Source: Variovorax ginsengisoli (GTDB lineage: Bacteria; Pseudomonadota; Gammaproteobacteria; Burkholderiales; Burkholderiaceae_C). Taken from it: a stretch of DNA of 64,000 nucleotides. The notes below the pieces were generated by a model. The model worked only from the letters and a program-made list of their open reading frames with translations, had not been told where the DNA came from and did not search any database. The DNA is taken from positions 82,163 through 146,162 of the forward strand of contig NZ_JAUSRO010000017.1 in assembly GCF_030811835.1 (NCBI RefSeq), written 5' to 3'. Made by a program: the position numbers and the translations under genes. This document shows positions 1-9,136 of this stretch, one piece after another (within the stretch, counting starts at the first letter, position 1; every line of letters starts with the position of its first letter).

Positions 1-339
1 GCCTGCTTCGGTGGCGTCGCCCGGGTCGGTGTCGGGACGCGCAAACACGCGCGCACCCGGCAGCAGGCCGGAGACCTCGGTCTGCGGCATCAGGAACAGG
101 CGGTTGTCGGCGAAGCCGACCACCTCGGCCTCGGCGTGGCGCTGTGGATGGCCTGCAGGCAGCTCGATCAGGCAGTCGCTGCCCACGGGCAGTTGCAGGC
201 CGACGGCTTCGAGCACCAGACCGACGGCACGGGTGAGGCGGCCGGATTCGGTCGAAGGCGTGCAATGCGCGCTGGCCTCGCCGGCCTGCGCCAGCGCGGT
301 GCGCCAGGATTGCACGTGGGGGTTGGCGACGGTGGCCAT
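1..339 (-). CDS. fliI: Flagellar export ATPase FliI, N-terminal part (cut by window edge)
   Basis: First 113 codons of FliI, the hexameric ATPase at the cytoplasmic face of the flagellar type III export gate. The start ATG is read at 337-339 on the minus strand. The visible part matches the N-terminal beta-barrel region of FliI/F1-alpha-beta-like ATPases, with the phrases LTRAVGLVLEAVG, VGSDCLIEL, AEVVGFADNRLFLMP and LLPGARVF. The Walker A domain lies outside the window. It begins 6 bases after the fliH stop, in the order fliF-fliG-fliH-fliI, so it is the distal visible gene of that operon. Confidence 0.9.
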   Translation of the reverse strand, partial: MATVANPHVQSWRTALAQAGEASAHCTPSTESGRLTRAVGLVLEAVGLQLPVGSDCLIELPAGHPQRHAEAEVVGFADNRLFLMPQTEVSGLLPGARVFARPDTDPGDATEAG

Positions 340-345
340 GGGATG

Positions 346-1143
346 TCAGCTGCCCGCGCGCTGGGTCGTGGCCAGCACGGCAGTCGCCACGCGGTGCCAG
401 CGGGTTTCCAGCGTGGCATCGCGCTCCCCGCTGCTCGTGACGACGCGACAACCGCCACGCGCGATGGACGCGTCCGCGCACAAATGCCAGCCGGCCACCT
501 GCAGTTCGCTGCCCAGGCTGTTGGTCACCAGGGCGATGTCCTCCGGATGCAGCATCAGGCGGGGTTCGCCGGTGAGTGCCGGTTCGCTGCGCAGTGCTTC
601 ACGCACCCAGGGCAGCACCCACTCGGGATCGGCCTCGAGGGTGCGGTGCACCACGCGGCGGGCGATGTTCAGGGCCAGCGCGACGATGGCATCGGACACA
701 TCGGCTTCCGCGAGCTTGAGCGCAGCGGGCAGCGATTCGGCCAGTCGCAGCAACTGCTGGGCATGCGCACTGGCGCCCGCCAGGCCGGCGGCGATGCCTT
801 CGGTGTAGCCCTCCGCGTGGCCTTGCGTCCAGCCGTCGAGGCGGCCCTGCACCTGGGCGGCGGCCGTGCTTTCCTGCAGGGCGCGCAGCCGTTCCAGGTC
901 GGCGGCCGAAGGCACGTATTCCTGCACCGGCAGCGGTTGCATCGCGTGCGCCGGTGTCGTCGGGCCGATGGTGCGGGTGCGCTGATTGTCGAGGCTGGTG
1001 CCGAGGTTGGCCATCTCCCAGAGCTGCCAAGGGCGCGTGCCCTGGGATCGGCCCGGCGTTGCCGAAGCGGCGGAGCTGGACGTGTAGGCGGCCGCAAGGC
1101 GGCCGCGCGGGCTGCTGCCCGCAGAGGTATCAAACGAAGTCAT
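346..1143 (-). CDS. fliH: Flagellar assembly protein FliH
   Basis: FliH, the stator-like partner that regulates the FliI ATPase and anchors it to the C ring; 265 aa, cytoplasmic. The N-terminal third is low in complexity (Ser/Thr/Ala-rich). The middle has an Ala/Gly/Glu-rich helix with small-residue spacing (about 100-130), typical of FliH. The C-terminal domain (about 150-255) contains the family-like stretch ALNIARRVVHRTLEADPEWV. Its start overlaps the end of fliG by 14 bases and its stop is 6 bases before fliI, implying translational coupling. Confidence 0.88.
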   Translation of the reverse strand: MTSFDTSAGSSPRGRLAAAYTSSSAASATPGRSQGTRPWQLWEMANLGTSLDNQRTRTIGPTTPAHAMQPLPVQEYVPSAADLERLRALQESTAAAQVQGRLDGWTQGHAEGYTEGIAAGLAGASAHAQQLLRLAESLPAALKLAEADVSDAIVALALNIARRVVHRTLEADPEWVLPWVREALRSEPALTGEPRLMLHPEDIALVTNSLGSELQVAGWHLCADASIARGGCRVVTSSGERDATLETRWHRVATAVLATTQRAGS

Positions 1144-2122
1144 CGGTGCCTGTCGAAATCACGATGTCGCCCGCATCCGCCAGACGGCGAACGATCTGGA
1201 GGATGGCCTTCTGGTGCATCTCGACCTGGGACACGCGCACAGGGCCGCGCGTCTCGATGTCCTCGCGCAAGGTCTCGGCGGCGCGGGCGGACATGTTGAG
1301 AAGAAACTTGTCGCGAACGTTCTGGGCGGAGCCCTTGAGCGCGATGATGAGCGCCTCCGACTCGACATCCTTGAGCAGGCGCTGGATGCTGCGGTCTTCC
1401 AGGGTCAGCAGGTTCTCGAAGACGAACATCTCGTCGACGATGCGTGCGGCCAGGATCTCGTCGTGTTCGCGGACATGGGCGATCGCCTCTTCTTCCTGCG
1501 TGGTGTTCATCAGGTTGACGATCTCCGCCGCTGTGCGCACACCGCCCAGGCGGCTGCGCTTCAAGCCTTCGCCCGAGAGCATGTCGGTCAGCACCTCGGT
1601 CAGTTCGGCCAGTGCGGCAGGCTGCACGCCGCCGAACGTGGCCACGCGCATGATGATGTCGTGGCGAAGTCGTGCGGGCAGCTTCTCCAGCACCTCCGAG
1701 GCCTTCTTGCGGCTCAGGTGGATGAGCAGCGTGGCCAGGATCTGCGGATGTTCGTCGCGGATCAGTTCGACCACTTCACCGGCTTCCAGGTCGTTCAGGC
1801 GCTCGATGCCGCCGTTCGGACGGTCGGGCTGCAGGATGTCTTCGAGCAGGTTGCTGGCCCGGTCGTCGCCCAGTGCCTTCTTGAGCACGGCACGCACGTA
1901 GCCACCGGAACCCAGATGCAGCGCGGAAAGCTGTTCGGTCTCCAGGCGAAACTCCGCGAGGATCGACGCGAGTTCATCCTTGGTCACGTGACTGAGCTTG
2001 GCCATGGCCAGGCCGACGGCCTGGACCTGCTGGGTGGACAGTTGCCCGAGCGCCGCAGCAGCACGGTCTTCACCCATCGACATCAACAGGATGGCGCTCT
2101 TGCGGGTTCCGATTTCATTCAT
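1130..2122 (-). CDS. fliG: Flagellar motor switch protein FliG
   Basis: FliG, the rotor protein of the C ring that binds the MS ring (FliF) and takes torque from MotA; 330 aa, close to the usual length. The N-terminal domain starts MNEIGTRKSAILLMSMGED. The EHPQ motif of the middle domain is visible (RDEHPQILATLL, about 123-134). The C-terminal torque region has the expected charged residues (LEDRSIQRLLKDVE followed by VRDKFL and RAAETLREDIE). The start overlaps the fliF stop by 8 bases. Confidence 0.96.
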   Translation of the reverse strand: MNEIGTRKSAILLMSMGEDRAAAALGQLSTQQVQAVGLAMAKLSHVTKDELASILAEFRLETEQLSALHLGSGGYVRAVLKKALGDDRASNLLEDILQPDRPNGGIERLNDLEAGEVVELIRDEHPQILATLLIHLSRKKASEVLEKLPARLRHDIIMRVATFGGVQPAALAELTEVLTDMLSGEGLKRSRLGGVRTAAEIVNLMNTTQEEEAIAHVREHDEILAARIVDEMFVFENLLTLEDRSIQRLLKDVESEALIIALKGSAQNVRDKFLLNMSARAAETLREDIETRGPVRVSQVEMHQKAILQIVRRLADAGDIVISTGTDDFV

Positions 2123-3818
2123 CGCGGGTCATCCAGTTGTCGATCATCATGGCGACCAGGCGCGGGTCCTTGTCTGCCACCTGATGGGCATAGTCCAGGT
2201 CCGATTGCTGGCGCTCGGCGGCGCGTTGCTGCATCGCCGCGGCCTCGGCCGCCGTGACTGCGGCGAGTTCCTCGGCCGTCGGCGGCGTGGAGGTCTCCAA
2301 GATTTCGCCGGCGGCTGTTGCGGGTGGCGGTGCGAGGTGTTTGCGCAGCAGCGGTCGCAGCACGGCAAACCAGGCGAACAGGGCGAACAGCGTCAGCAGC
2401 AGGTAGGGCAGCGCGCTACGGGCCATCGCGATGTTCTGCGGATCCTTCCAATAGACGACCGGTGCGGCGGCTTCTTCGGCGGGCTCCTTGGCGAACAGGC
2501 TGTTGACCACATTGAGCGAGTCGCCGCGCTCCTTGCTGAAGCCCATGGCTTCCTTGGTCAGGTTGGTAATCTGCTCGATCTCCACCGGCGTGAGTTCGCG
2601 TTGGGTCGGCTTGCCGGTGTTGTCGGCCGTGCCGACATGGTTCACCACCACCGCCACGGAGAGTCGGCGCACACCACCGGCGCCTTGCTGGCTGTGGCGG
2701 ATCGTGCGGTCGACCTCGTAGTTGGTCGTCACGTCCTTGCGTGTGTTGCTGGGGCCGGACGGGGCGGCCGCAGCCTGTGGTGCCGTCGTCAGGGTGTTGG
2801 GCGCTCCCGGCTTGGCCGCTGTGGTAATCGGTGCGGTCGGATTGGCCGGAGGCTGGTTCGACAGTGCGCCGGGTACGCCACCCGGCGGCGTGGCGCCCAG
2901 CTGGGCCGACTCGCTGGAGAGCTGACTGCGCACCGCCGCTGCGCCGGGCGTCTGGTTGGGACGGTATTTTTCTTCGGTGTTCTCGACCACTGAGAAGTCG
3001 ATGTCGGCCACCACCTGCGCCCGCACATTGGCCGTGCCGAGCATCGGCTGCAGGATGGCTTCGATGCGGCGGATGTAAGTCTGCTCGACCTCCTGCGTGT
3101 ATTTCACCTGCCCGAGATCCAGGCCGCGCGTGGCGCTGTTGGCCGCCGACAGCAGGTTGCCGCGCTGGTCGATCACCGTGACGCTCTTGGGGTCCAGGTC
3201 GGGCACGCTGCTCGACAGCATGTGCACGATGGCGCTGACCTGGCCCTCATCGATCGAGCGGCCGCGATACAGCGTCACGACCACGGAGGCCGAGGGCTTC
3301 TTCTGCTCGCGCACGAAGAGCGATGGCTTGGGCAGTGCCAGGTGCACACGGGCCGATTCGACCGTGCCGATGGATTCCACCGAACGCGCAAGCTCCCCCT
3401 CGAGCGCACGTTGGTAATTCACCTGCTCTGCAAACTGGCTGGTGCCGAACTTCTGGTTGTCCATCAGTTCGAAGCCCACACCCGCGCCCTTGGGCAAGCC
3501 CTGGGCTGCCAGCTTGAGGCGCAGCTCCGGCACTTTGTCGCCCGCCACCAGGATGGCGCCCCCGCCTTCGGAGAACTTGTAGGGCACGTTCATCTGCTGG
3601 AGCGACGCGATGATGGCGCCGCCGTCGCGTTCGGCCACGTTCGAATACAGCACCTTGTATTCAGGGCCACGGTTCCAGAGCATGAAGGCCGCCGCGGCCG
3701 CCACCAGCGTGGCCGCGCCGATGATCATCGGCAGCTTGGGCTGGGCGCGCAGCTTGGCCAGCATCGCATTGGCAGGAGCTTCGACGTGGAGCGCGTCCGC
3801 CGTGGCAGCCGTGCTCAT
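2115..3818 (-). CDS. fliF: Flagellar MS-ring protein FliF
   Basis: FliF, the inner-membrane MS-ring protein on which the basal body is built; 567 aa from the chosen ATG at 3816-3818. A purine-rich AGAGGG ribosome site lies a few bases upstream of that ATG, while an extension to 3959 would add a non-conserved leader. There are two membrane segments: LPMIIGAATLVAAAAAF near the N-terminus and YLLLTLFALFAWFAVL near the C-terminus. Between them are the ring-building motifs, including NYQRALEGELARSV and a Pro/Ala-rich linker. The C-terminal tail (DYAHQVADKDPRLVAMMIDNW) is the FliG-binding segment. First gene of the fliFGHI operon, divergent from fliE. Confidence 0.96.
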   Translation of the reverse strand: MSTAATADALHVEAPANAMLAKLRAQPKLPMIIGAATLVAAAAAFMLWNRGPEYKVLYSNVAERDGGAIIASLQQMNVPYKFSEGGGAILVAGDKVPELRLKLAAQGLPKGAGVGFELMDNQKFGTSQFAEQVNYQRALEGELARSVESIGTVESARVHLALPKPSLFVREQKKPSASVVVTLYRGRSIDEGQVSAIVHMLSSSVPDLDPKSVTVIDQRGNLLSAANSATRGLDLGQVKYTQEVEQTYIRRIEAILQPMLGTANVRAQVVADIDFSVVENTEEKYRPNQTPGAAAVRSQLSSESAQLGATPPGGVPGALSNQPPANPTAPITTAAKPGAPNTLTTAPQAAAAPSGPSNTRKDVTTNYEVDRTIRHSQQGAGGVRRLSVAVVVNHVGTADNTGKPTQRELTPVEIEQITNLTKEAMGFSKERGDSLNVVNSLFAKEPAEEAAAPVVYWKDPQNIAMARSALPYLLLTLFALFAWFAVLRPLLRKHLAPPPATAAGEILETSTPPTAEELAAVTAAEAAAMQQRAAERQQSDLDYAHQVADKDPRLVAMMIDNWMTRDE

Positions 3819-4084
3819 CGGTAAGCCCTCTGTGAGCGGTGGGGGGCGCAGCGGTCCAAGGTCATCTTGTTCTGAAAAAGGGGAGGGGCCTGAGGTTCGG
3901 CGGGCATCTGCAATGCAGGGTCCACCGGCTTTGGGTCTGGCAGTCATTGTCGGCAGCACCCCGCCTTTTCATTGCCCGAGCAGCCGGGGCTTTGTGCGTC
4001 AGTTGCGGGTATCCGAACGGGGGGTGCGCTGCTACGCTGCCTGCCATCCCAAGCACACCACCGTACTCACACGAGGCCTTCCCC

Positions 4085-4405
4085 ATGTCGATTTCCGCCA
4101 TCGAATCCGTCCTGCAGCAGATGCGTACCACCGCCCTGCAGACCGCCATGCCGTCGAGCGCCAGCGCTGCGCAGGGCGCCCAGGGCGGCTTTGCCGCGGA
4201 GCTCAAACGCTCCATCAACGACATCAGCGCCGTGCAAAACCATGCCTACGGCCAGGCCGAGGCCTTCGAACTTGGAAAACCCGGCGTGGCGCTCAACGAT
4301 GTGATGGTGGACATGCAAAAGGCCAGCATTGCGTTCCAGACCGGCTTGCAGGTGCGCAATCGGCTCGTGACTGCTTATCAGGAAGTGATGAACCTGCAGG
4401 CCTGA
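4085..4405 (+). CDS. fliE: Flagellar hook-basal body adaptor FliE
   Basis: FliE links the MS ring to the proximal rod. 106 aa, the usual small size. The conserved C-terminal half is clear: LNDVMVDMQKASIAFQTGLQVRNRLVTAYQEVM. The ATG at 4085 was chosen because the homologous N-terminus (MSISAIESVLQQM) starts there; upstream codons in frame look non-coding. Divergent from fliF across a 266-bp spacer and monocistronic before fliC. Confidence 0.94.
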   Translation: MSISAIESVLQQMRTTALQTAMPSSASAAQGAQGGFAAELKRSINDISAVQNHAYGQAEAFELGKPGVALNDVMVDMQKASIAFQTGLQVRNRLVTAYQEVMNLQA

Positions 4406-4450
4406 GGGCGTGTGTTCCAGAGGGCGGCTCAACTTTTTGCAGCATGGCCC

Positions 4451-4477
4451 TCAAGGTTTCGGGGGCCTCGCCGATAA
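4451..4477 (+). promoter_or_regulatory. Sigma28 (FliA) promoter of fliC
   Basis: TCAA at 4451-4454, 15 bases, then GCCGATAA at 4470-4477. This is a near-perfect match to the enterobacterial FliA consensus (TAAA-N15-GCCGATAA). It leaves a leader of about 90 nt before the fliC ATG. Confidence 0.9.
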
Positions 4478-4576
4478 CCTTCATAGCGATGGCTTGGCTC
4501 CCCAGGGTGGGGAAAGGATCCAGCGCTACGGCGAGAGCCGGAGTCCACAACCCTAGCAGTAAACAGGAACATCATC

Positions 4577-6235
4577 ATGGCTTCAGTCATCAACACCAAT
4601 TCGCTTTCGCTCCTCACGCAGAACAACCTGACCAAGTCGCAGTCGGCGCTGAACACCGCCATCCAGCGCCTGTCGTCGGGCCTGCGCATCAACAGCGCCA
4701 AGGACGATGCCGCCGGCCAGGCGATCGCCAACCGCTTCTCCGCCAACATCAAGGGCCTGACGCAAGCCCAGCGCAATGCCAACGACGGCATCTCGCTGGC
4801 GCAAACGACGGAAGGTGCACTGACCGAAGTCAACAACAACCTGCAACGCGTCCGTGAGTTGACGGTGCAAGCTTCGAACGGCACGAACTCCGCTGCCGAC
4901 AAGGCTTCGATCCAGGCTGAAATTACCCAGCGCCTGAGCGAAATCGACCGTACCTCGGCACAGACCGACTTCAACGGCGTGAAGGTGCTGTCCTCGTCGG
5001 CCAAGCCGCTGAGCGTCCAAGTTGGTGCGAACGACGGCCAAAGCATCAGCATCGGCCTGACCGAGATCAGCTCCAAGACCCTGGGCCTGACGGGCTTCAA
5101 CATCGACGGCACGGGCACCGCCAACACGGCTGCCGGCGCGACGGACCTGTTGGTCGCTGGTTATGCCAAGGGCACGACGACTGCCGGTGTGACCACGTAC
5201 AGCCGCACGCTGAACGCAACCAGCAACGGCGCAGTCGCCGCTGACGTGTTCGCCAAGATGCAGGACACCGGCACCGCCACCGTCACCGGCGGTGCGGTGT
5301 ACACCTACAGCGCTTCGACGCAGAGCTACACCGGCGCGGAAACCGCGCGCAGCGCCACCAACACGATCGCGGCGATCCAGCCGCCGTCGGGCGGCAGCGT
5401 GACGGCCACGGTCAAGCTCGGCAGCAGGACGACGGACGTCAAGATCGACAGCAGCGGCAACCTCACCGACGCTGCCGACGGCTCGGCACTGTTCCTGGAT
5501 TCGGGTAACAACCTGACCAAGACGGGCACGGGCACCACGGTGGCCGCCACGCTGTCGAGCCTGGTCGATAACACCAACGGTATCAAGACCGCCGGCGACT
5601 TCATCAAGATCGGTGCCACGGGTGCAAAGTACACCCTGAATACCGCTGGTGCAGGCACTGCGGCCACGTTCGACGTCACGGGTGAAACCGCCTCGGCCGC
5701 AACGGTCCAGGCCAAGGTCATCTCGGCTGGCGGCTCGGTCGACATCGACGGCGCTGGCGCCACGGCAACCCAAGCCATCGCCGCTGGCGGCGTGGCTACC
5801 GGTGCTTACATGGGCGTCAACGGCCTGACCACGACGGCAGCGGAATCTGTCAGCCTGCAGGCCAATGGCAATGTCACCAGTGCCAATGGCGCCCTGGTGT
5901 ATGTCGATTCTGCCAAGGCTGGCCAAGTGACGGACAAGAGCGTCAGCAATGCAACTGCCACGGTCAACCCGCTTGCAGCTGTCGATGCGGCCATCGCCAA
6001 AGTCGACTCCCTGCGTGGCGCGCTGGGCGCGGTGCAGAACCGCTTCGACTCGGTGATCGCCAATCTGGGTACCACGGTGACCAACCTGTCTTCCTCGCGC
6101 TCGCGCATCGAAGATGCTGACTACGCGACGGAAGTCTCGAACATGTCGCGCGCCCAGATCCTGCAAAAGGCCGGTACCTCGGTGCTGGCACAGGCCAACC
6201 AGAGCACCCAGGGCGTGCTGTCGCTGCTGCAGTAA
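4577..6235 (+). CDS. fliC: Flagellin
   Basis: Flagellin, the filament subunit; 552 aa. The N-terminal D0/D1 helices (MASVINTNSLSLLTQNNL, AIQRLSSGLRINSAKDDAAG) and the C-terminal D1/D0 helices (SRIEDADYATEVSNMSRAQI, LAQANQSTQGVLSLLQ) are highly conserved. The middle (about 175-455) is a long Thr/Ala/Gly-rich variable surface region. AGGAA lies 7 bases before the ATG. Driven by a strong FliA-type promoter and followed by hairpins that may end its message. Confidence 0.98.
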   Translation: MASVINTNSLSLLTQNNLTKSQSALNTAIQRLSSGLRINSAKDDAAGQAIANRFSANIKGLTQAQRNANDGISLAQTTEGALTEVNNNLQRVRELTVQASNGTNSAADKASIQAEITQRLSEIDRTSAQTDFNGVKVLSSSAKPLSVQVGANDGQSISIGLTEISSKTLGLTGFNIDGTGTANTAAGATDLLVAGYAKGTTTAGVTTYSRTLNATSNGAVAADVFAKMQDTGTATVTGGAVYTYSASTQSYTGAETARSATNTIAAIQPPSGGSVTATVKLGSRTTDVKIDSSGNLTDAADGSALFLDSGNNLTKTGTGTTVAATLSSLVDNTNGIKTAGDFIKIGATGAKYTLNTAGAGTAATFDVTGETASAATVQAKVISAGGSVDIDGAGATATQAIAAGGVATGAYMGVNGLTTTAAESVSLQANGNVTSANGALVYVDSAKAGQVTDKSVSNATATVNPLAAVDAAIAKVDSLRGALGAVQNRFDSVIANLGTTVTNLSSSRSRIEDADYATEVSNMSRAQILQKAGTSVLAQANQSTQGVLSLLQ

Positions 6236-6244
6236 TCGCAGCGC

Positions 6245-6280
6245 CGCCGTCGCCTGAGCCTCGGGCACAGAGCGACGGCG
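6245..6280 (+). terminator. Hairpin after fliC (first)
   Basis: Nine-base perfect inverted repeat, CGCCGTCGC at 6245-6253 and GCGACGGCG at 6272-6280, with an 18-base loop, starting 9 bases after the flagellin stop. It is followed by TTGGTTT, a poor U-tract, so termination may be partial and allow flaG-fliD read-through. Confidence 0.55.
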
Positions 6281-6293
6281 TTGGTTTCGACCA

Positions 6294-6335
6294 GGGCGGG
6301 CTCGGGAAACTCCGCAGTCCGCCCATTCTTTATTT
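6294..6335 (+). terminator. Hairpin after fliC (second, with T-rich tail)
   Basis: GGGCGG at 6294-6299 pairs with CCGCCC at 6319-6324 and is followed by ATTCTTTATTT. It sits directly after the first hairpin and may act with it as a tandem terminator before flaG. Confidence 0.45.
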
Positions 6336-6391
6336 CGAAGTCTGTGGCCTCTTTTGGCGGCAGACAAGCTTTATTCAACAGGTGCCGAGCC

Positions 6392-6775
6392 ATGTCCCCT
6401 CATGCCGTTTCCGTCCCAATGATCACCGCGCGACCTGGCGTTGCCGCCAACAGCGCGTTCCACGCGTCGGGTGATGCTTCGACAGTCGAACGACGCGACG
6501 TGACGCAGTGGGGTGGTGCGGCTGTCGCAGCGGCACCAGCCGACGCGCTGGATGCGAAGCGGCTCGAACTGGCCGTGCATGGGATCAACAACGCCATGCA
6601 CATCCGCAGCATCGGCGTGCAGTTTCAGGTTCAGCAAGACACGAACCAGTTGGTGGTGAGGGTGGTTGACCGCGACAGCGGGGTCCTTATTCGCCAGATT
6701 CCGTCGGAAGAGGCGCTGCGCCTGTCGATGCTCCTGAACCCGGCGCCCGTGGCGCTCTTCCAGCGGCACGGTTGA
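6392..6775 (+). CDS. flaG: FlaG family flagellar protein
   Basis: Small FlaG-family protein, 127 aa. In other bacteria FlaG influences filament length. The family signature is the C-terminal domain: LQFxV-type stretch IGVQFQVQQDTNQLVVRVVD followed by GVLIRQIPSEEALRL. The N-terminal 60 residues are disordered and Ala-rich. The ATG at 6392 follows AACAGG. It lies between fliC and fliD, the usual place. Confidence 0.88.
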   Translation: MSPHAVSVPMITARPGVAANSAFHASGDASTVERRDVTQWGGAAVAAAPADALDAKRLELAVHGINNAMHIRSIGVQFQVQQDTNQLVVRVVDRDSGVLIRQIPSEEALRLSMLLNPAPVALFQRHG

Positions 6776-6842
6776 GGCGATACGCGCCGTCCCGCAGCAC
6801 TTTTCCATTCGCACCTCCACCACTGGACCTCGCAGGAACACC

Positions 6843-8321
6843 ATGGCATCCATCAGCAGTCTCGGCATCGGCTCCGGCCTCGACCTGACCACCTTGCTCT
6901 CCAACCTCACGACTGCCGAGAGCCAGCCGTTGGTGGCCTTGCAAAGCCGACAGACGAGCTTCGTGGCCAAGCTCTCGGCATACGGCGTGGTACAGAACTC
7001 GCTCAGTACCTTGCAGACTGCGGCGAAGGTTCTCGCAGACCCGACGCTTTTCCAGGCCTCCAAGGCCAGCGTCGGCAACGCCAGCGTGCTCAGTGCAGCG
7101 CCCTCGGCCACTTCCGTTGCCGGCAACTATGCGGTCAATGTGACGCAGCTCGCACAGTCGCAGACGCTGATCACGCAAGGCCAGACCACTGCGACCACGG
7201 CCATCGGCAGTGGAGTCGTCACATTCGATTTCGGCACCATCACCAATGGCACGCTGGATTCGACATCGGGCACCTACAGCGGGGCGTCCTTCACCGCGGA
7301 CAGCAGCCGCAAGGCGGTATCGGTCACCATCGATTCGACCAACAACACGCTCCAGGGTGTGCGCGACGCCATCAACAAGTCCGGTGCCGGGGTGACGGCG
7401 AGTATCGTCAACGATGGCAGCGGAACGCCGTACCGGTTGGTACTCACATCCACGCAGACCGGCAAGGCATCGAGCATGCGCGTGGCCGTGACGGGCGACA
7501 CGGCACTGCAGAGCCTGCTGGCCAATGATCCGGCGGGCACGCAGAATCTCAAGCAGACCGCGGTGGCGCAGAATGCCGAGCTCACGGTCGGCGGCATCGC
7601 CGTGACCAGCGGGTCGAACACGGTGAGCGAAGCCATTCAGGGGACCTCCCTCACATTGCTTGCCACGGGCTCGTCCAGCGTGAACGTGCAGCAGGACTCT
7701 TCGCCGGTCGTCTCTGCGGTCAATGCCTTGGTGTCGGCCTACAACGGGCTGCAAAGTACCGCCGCATCCCTGACGAACTACGATAAGAGCACCCAAAAGG
7801 CAGCTGCGTTGCTGGGTGATTCGTCACTGCGCACGATGCAAAGTCGTATCCGCTCGCTGCTGAGCTCGCCGCCGCCCGGTGCATCCAGTTCGCTGCAGAC
7901 GCTTTCCGCGATCGGAATTTCCTTCCAGAAGGATGGAACCCTGTCGGTGGATTCGACCAAGCTCAATACCGCGCTGTCGACCAACCCTGCGGGTGTCGCG
8001 AGCCTGTTCTCGAGCGCCGGCACAAGCACTGATGGCTACGGCAAGCAACTCTCCTCGATGATCGACGGCTTCACCGCTGTGGGTGGCACGCTCAAGGCGG
8101 CACAGGACGGCATGAATGCCACGATCAAGAAGATTGACAACGAATACACCAACATGCAGGCACGCGTCGACGCACGCGTGGCAACCTACAAGGCGCAGTT
8201 CTCAGCCCTTGATACGGCCGTCAGCAGCATGAACAACACCTTGTCGTACCTGACGACCCAGTTCGATGCGATGAACGGCACCAGCAGTTCCAGCAGTTCC
8301 AGCAGTTCCAGCAAGAACTAA
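6843..8321 (+). CDS. fliD: Flagellar filament cap protein FliD
   Basis: FliD (HAP2), the pentameric filament cap that inserts flagellin at the tip; 492 aa, secreted by the flagellar export system. The N-terminus MASISSLGIGSGLDLTTLL is diagnostic. The C-terminal helix region (IDNEYTNMQARVDARVATYKAQFSALDTAVSSMN) is also typical. The protein ends in an unusual run of serines encoded by a 9-bp tandem repeat. AGGA precedes the ATG. Followed closely by its neighbours fliS and fliT. Confidence 0.97.
   Translation: MASISSLGIGSGLDLTTLLSNLTTAESQPLVALQSRQTSFVAKLSAYGVVQNSLSTLQTAAKVLADPTLFQASKASVGNASVLSAAPSATSVAGNYAVNVTQLAQSQTLITQGQTTATTAIGSGVVTFDFGTITNGTLDSTSGTYSGASFTADSSRKAVSVTIDSTNNTLQGVRDAINKSGAGVTASIVNDGSGTPYRLVLTSTQTGKASSMRVAVTGDTALQSLLANDPAGTQNLKQTAVAQNAELTVGGIAVTSGSNTVSEAIQGTSLTLLATGSSSVNVQQDSSPVVSAVNALVSAYNGLQSTAASLTNYDKSTQKAAALLGDSSLRTMQSRIRSLLSSPPPGASSSLQTLSAIGISFQKDGTLSVDSTKLNTALSTNPAGVASLFSSAGTSTDGYGKQLSSMIDGFTAVGGTLKAAQDGMNATIKKIDNEYTNMQARVDARVATYKAQFSALDTAVSSMNNTLSYLTTQFDAMNGTSSSSSSSSSSKN
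8283..8309 (+). repeat. 9-bp tandem repeat in the 3' end of fliD
   Basis: Three copies of AGCAGTTCC (8283-8291, 8292-8300, 8301-8309) plus a partial fourth. They encode the Ser-rich tail of FliD. The unit is a multiple of three, so copy changes would keep the frame. Confidence 0.9.
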
Positions 8322-8338
8322 TTTCCACAAGGCGCATC

Positions 8339-8758
8339 ATGTATTCACCCCTTTCCCATCGCACCGGCGCGGGCGCCTATGCGCGCCTGGGCATCGAGAC
8401 CACCGTGATGAGTGCGTCGCCTCACCAGCTCATCACGATGCTGTTCGAGGGCGCCGCCACGGCCATCGGACTGGCGCGCCACTATATGGCCGTGGGCGAT
8501 ATCCCGGCCAAGTCCAAAGCCATCTCCAAGGCCATCGGCATCGTCGAGGATGGCCTCAAGGCCAGCCTGGACGCCGAGGCTGCGGGCCCCGAGGGCGCGG
8601 CGCTGGTGGCCAATCTCACCGAACTCTACGACTGTGTCGTTCAGCGACTGCTGTATGCCAACCTGCGAAATGACCCGCAGTGGCTGGATCAGGCCGAGGA
8701 ACTTCTGGAGAACGTGGCTTCTGCCTGGCGTTCCATCGGACAAACCGCAAACGCCTGA
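8339..8758 (+). CDS. fliS: Flagellin export chaperone FliS
   Basis: FliS, the cytoplasmic chaperone that keeps flagellin monomeric before export; 139 aa, the usual size. Conserved motifs: AYARLGIETTVMSASPHQLITMLFEGA near the N-terminus (SPHQLITMLFEG is the family core) and the four-helix bundle after it. AAGG lies 9 bases before the ATG. In the fliD-fliS-fliT string. Confidence 0.95.
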   Translation: MYSPLSHRTGAGAYARLGIETTVMSASPHQLITMLFEGAATAIGLARHYMAVGDIPAKSKAISKAIGIVEDGLKASLDAEAAGPEGAALVANLTELYDCVVQRLLYANLRNDPQWLDQAEELLENVASAWRSIGQTANA

Positions 8759-8787
8759 GTGCGTCGGGTATACCTTTCAGGACCAGC

Positions 8788-9120
8788 ATGACAAAGAACA
8801 ACGAAGTCGTTGCAAGTTACGGCAAGCTCGCGTCACGCGTGGCACACATGGCCGAACTCGCGCGCGCACGTCAATGGGGACAACTGCCTGAACTGGAGGC
8901 CAGCTGCGCCGCCACGGTCAATGAATTGAAGGCCATGACGGCGGCAGATCAACTTGAGGCCCACGAGCTGGAGCTGGTGCGCGCGCTCGTCGAGGGCATC
9001 CGCAAAGACCAGGACGAAGTGTGCAGGCTGGTGAAAGTGCAGCTGGAATTCCTGATGACGCGCATGGCGCAGATGCAGCGCAGCACCGATCTGAACCGGG
9101 CCTACGGCCTGTCGGCCTGA
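8788..9120 (+). CDS. fliT: Flagellar protein FliT (FliD chaperone)
   Basis: FliT-type chaperone, 110 aa, mostly helical. In enterobacteria FliT binds FliD and also FlhDC. Identity rests on position directly after fliS, on length and on pattern (ARARQWGQLPELEASCAATV, then a long helix ending near QRSTDLNRAYG) rather than strong motif conservation. The ATG at 8788 has AGGA upstream. Confidence 0.78.
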   Translation: MTKNNEVVASYGKLASRVAHMAELARARQWGQLPELEASCAATVNELKAMTAADQLEAHELELVRALVEGIRKDQDEVCRLVKVQLEFLMTRMAQMQRSTDLNRAYGLSA

Positions 9121-9136
9121 TCGCGACCACTCGGAC

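Noticed and set aside
3939..3970. FliA-type promoter for fliF on the minus strand
   Set aside because: GCCGACAA is present on the minus strand, but there is no acceptable -35 at the right spacing; fliF is expected to be an early (FlhDC) gene anyway.
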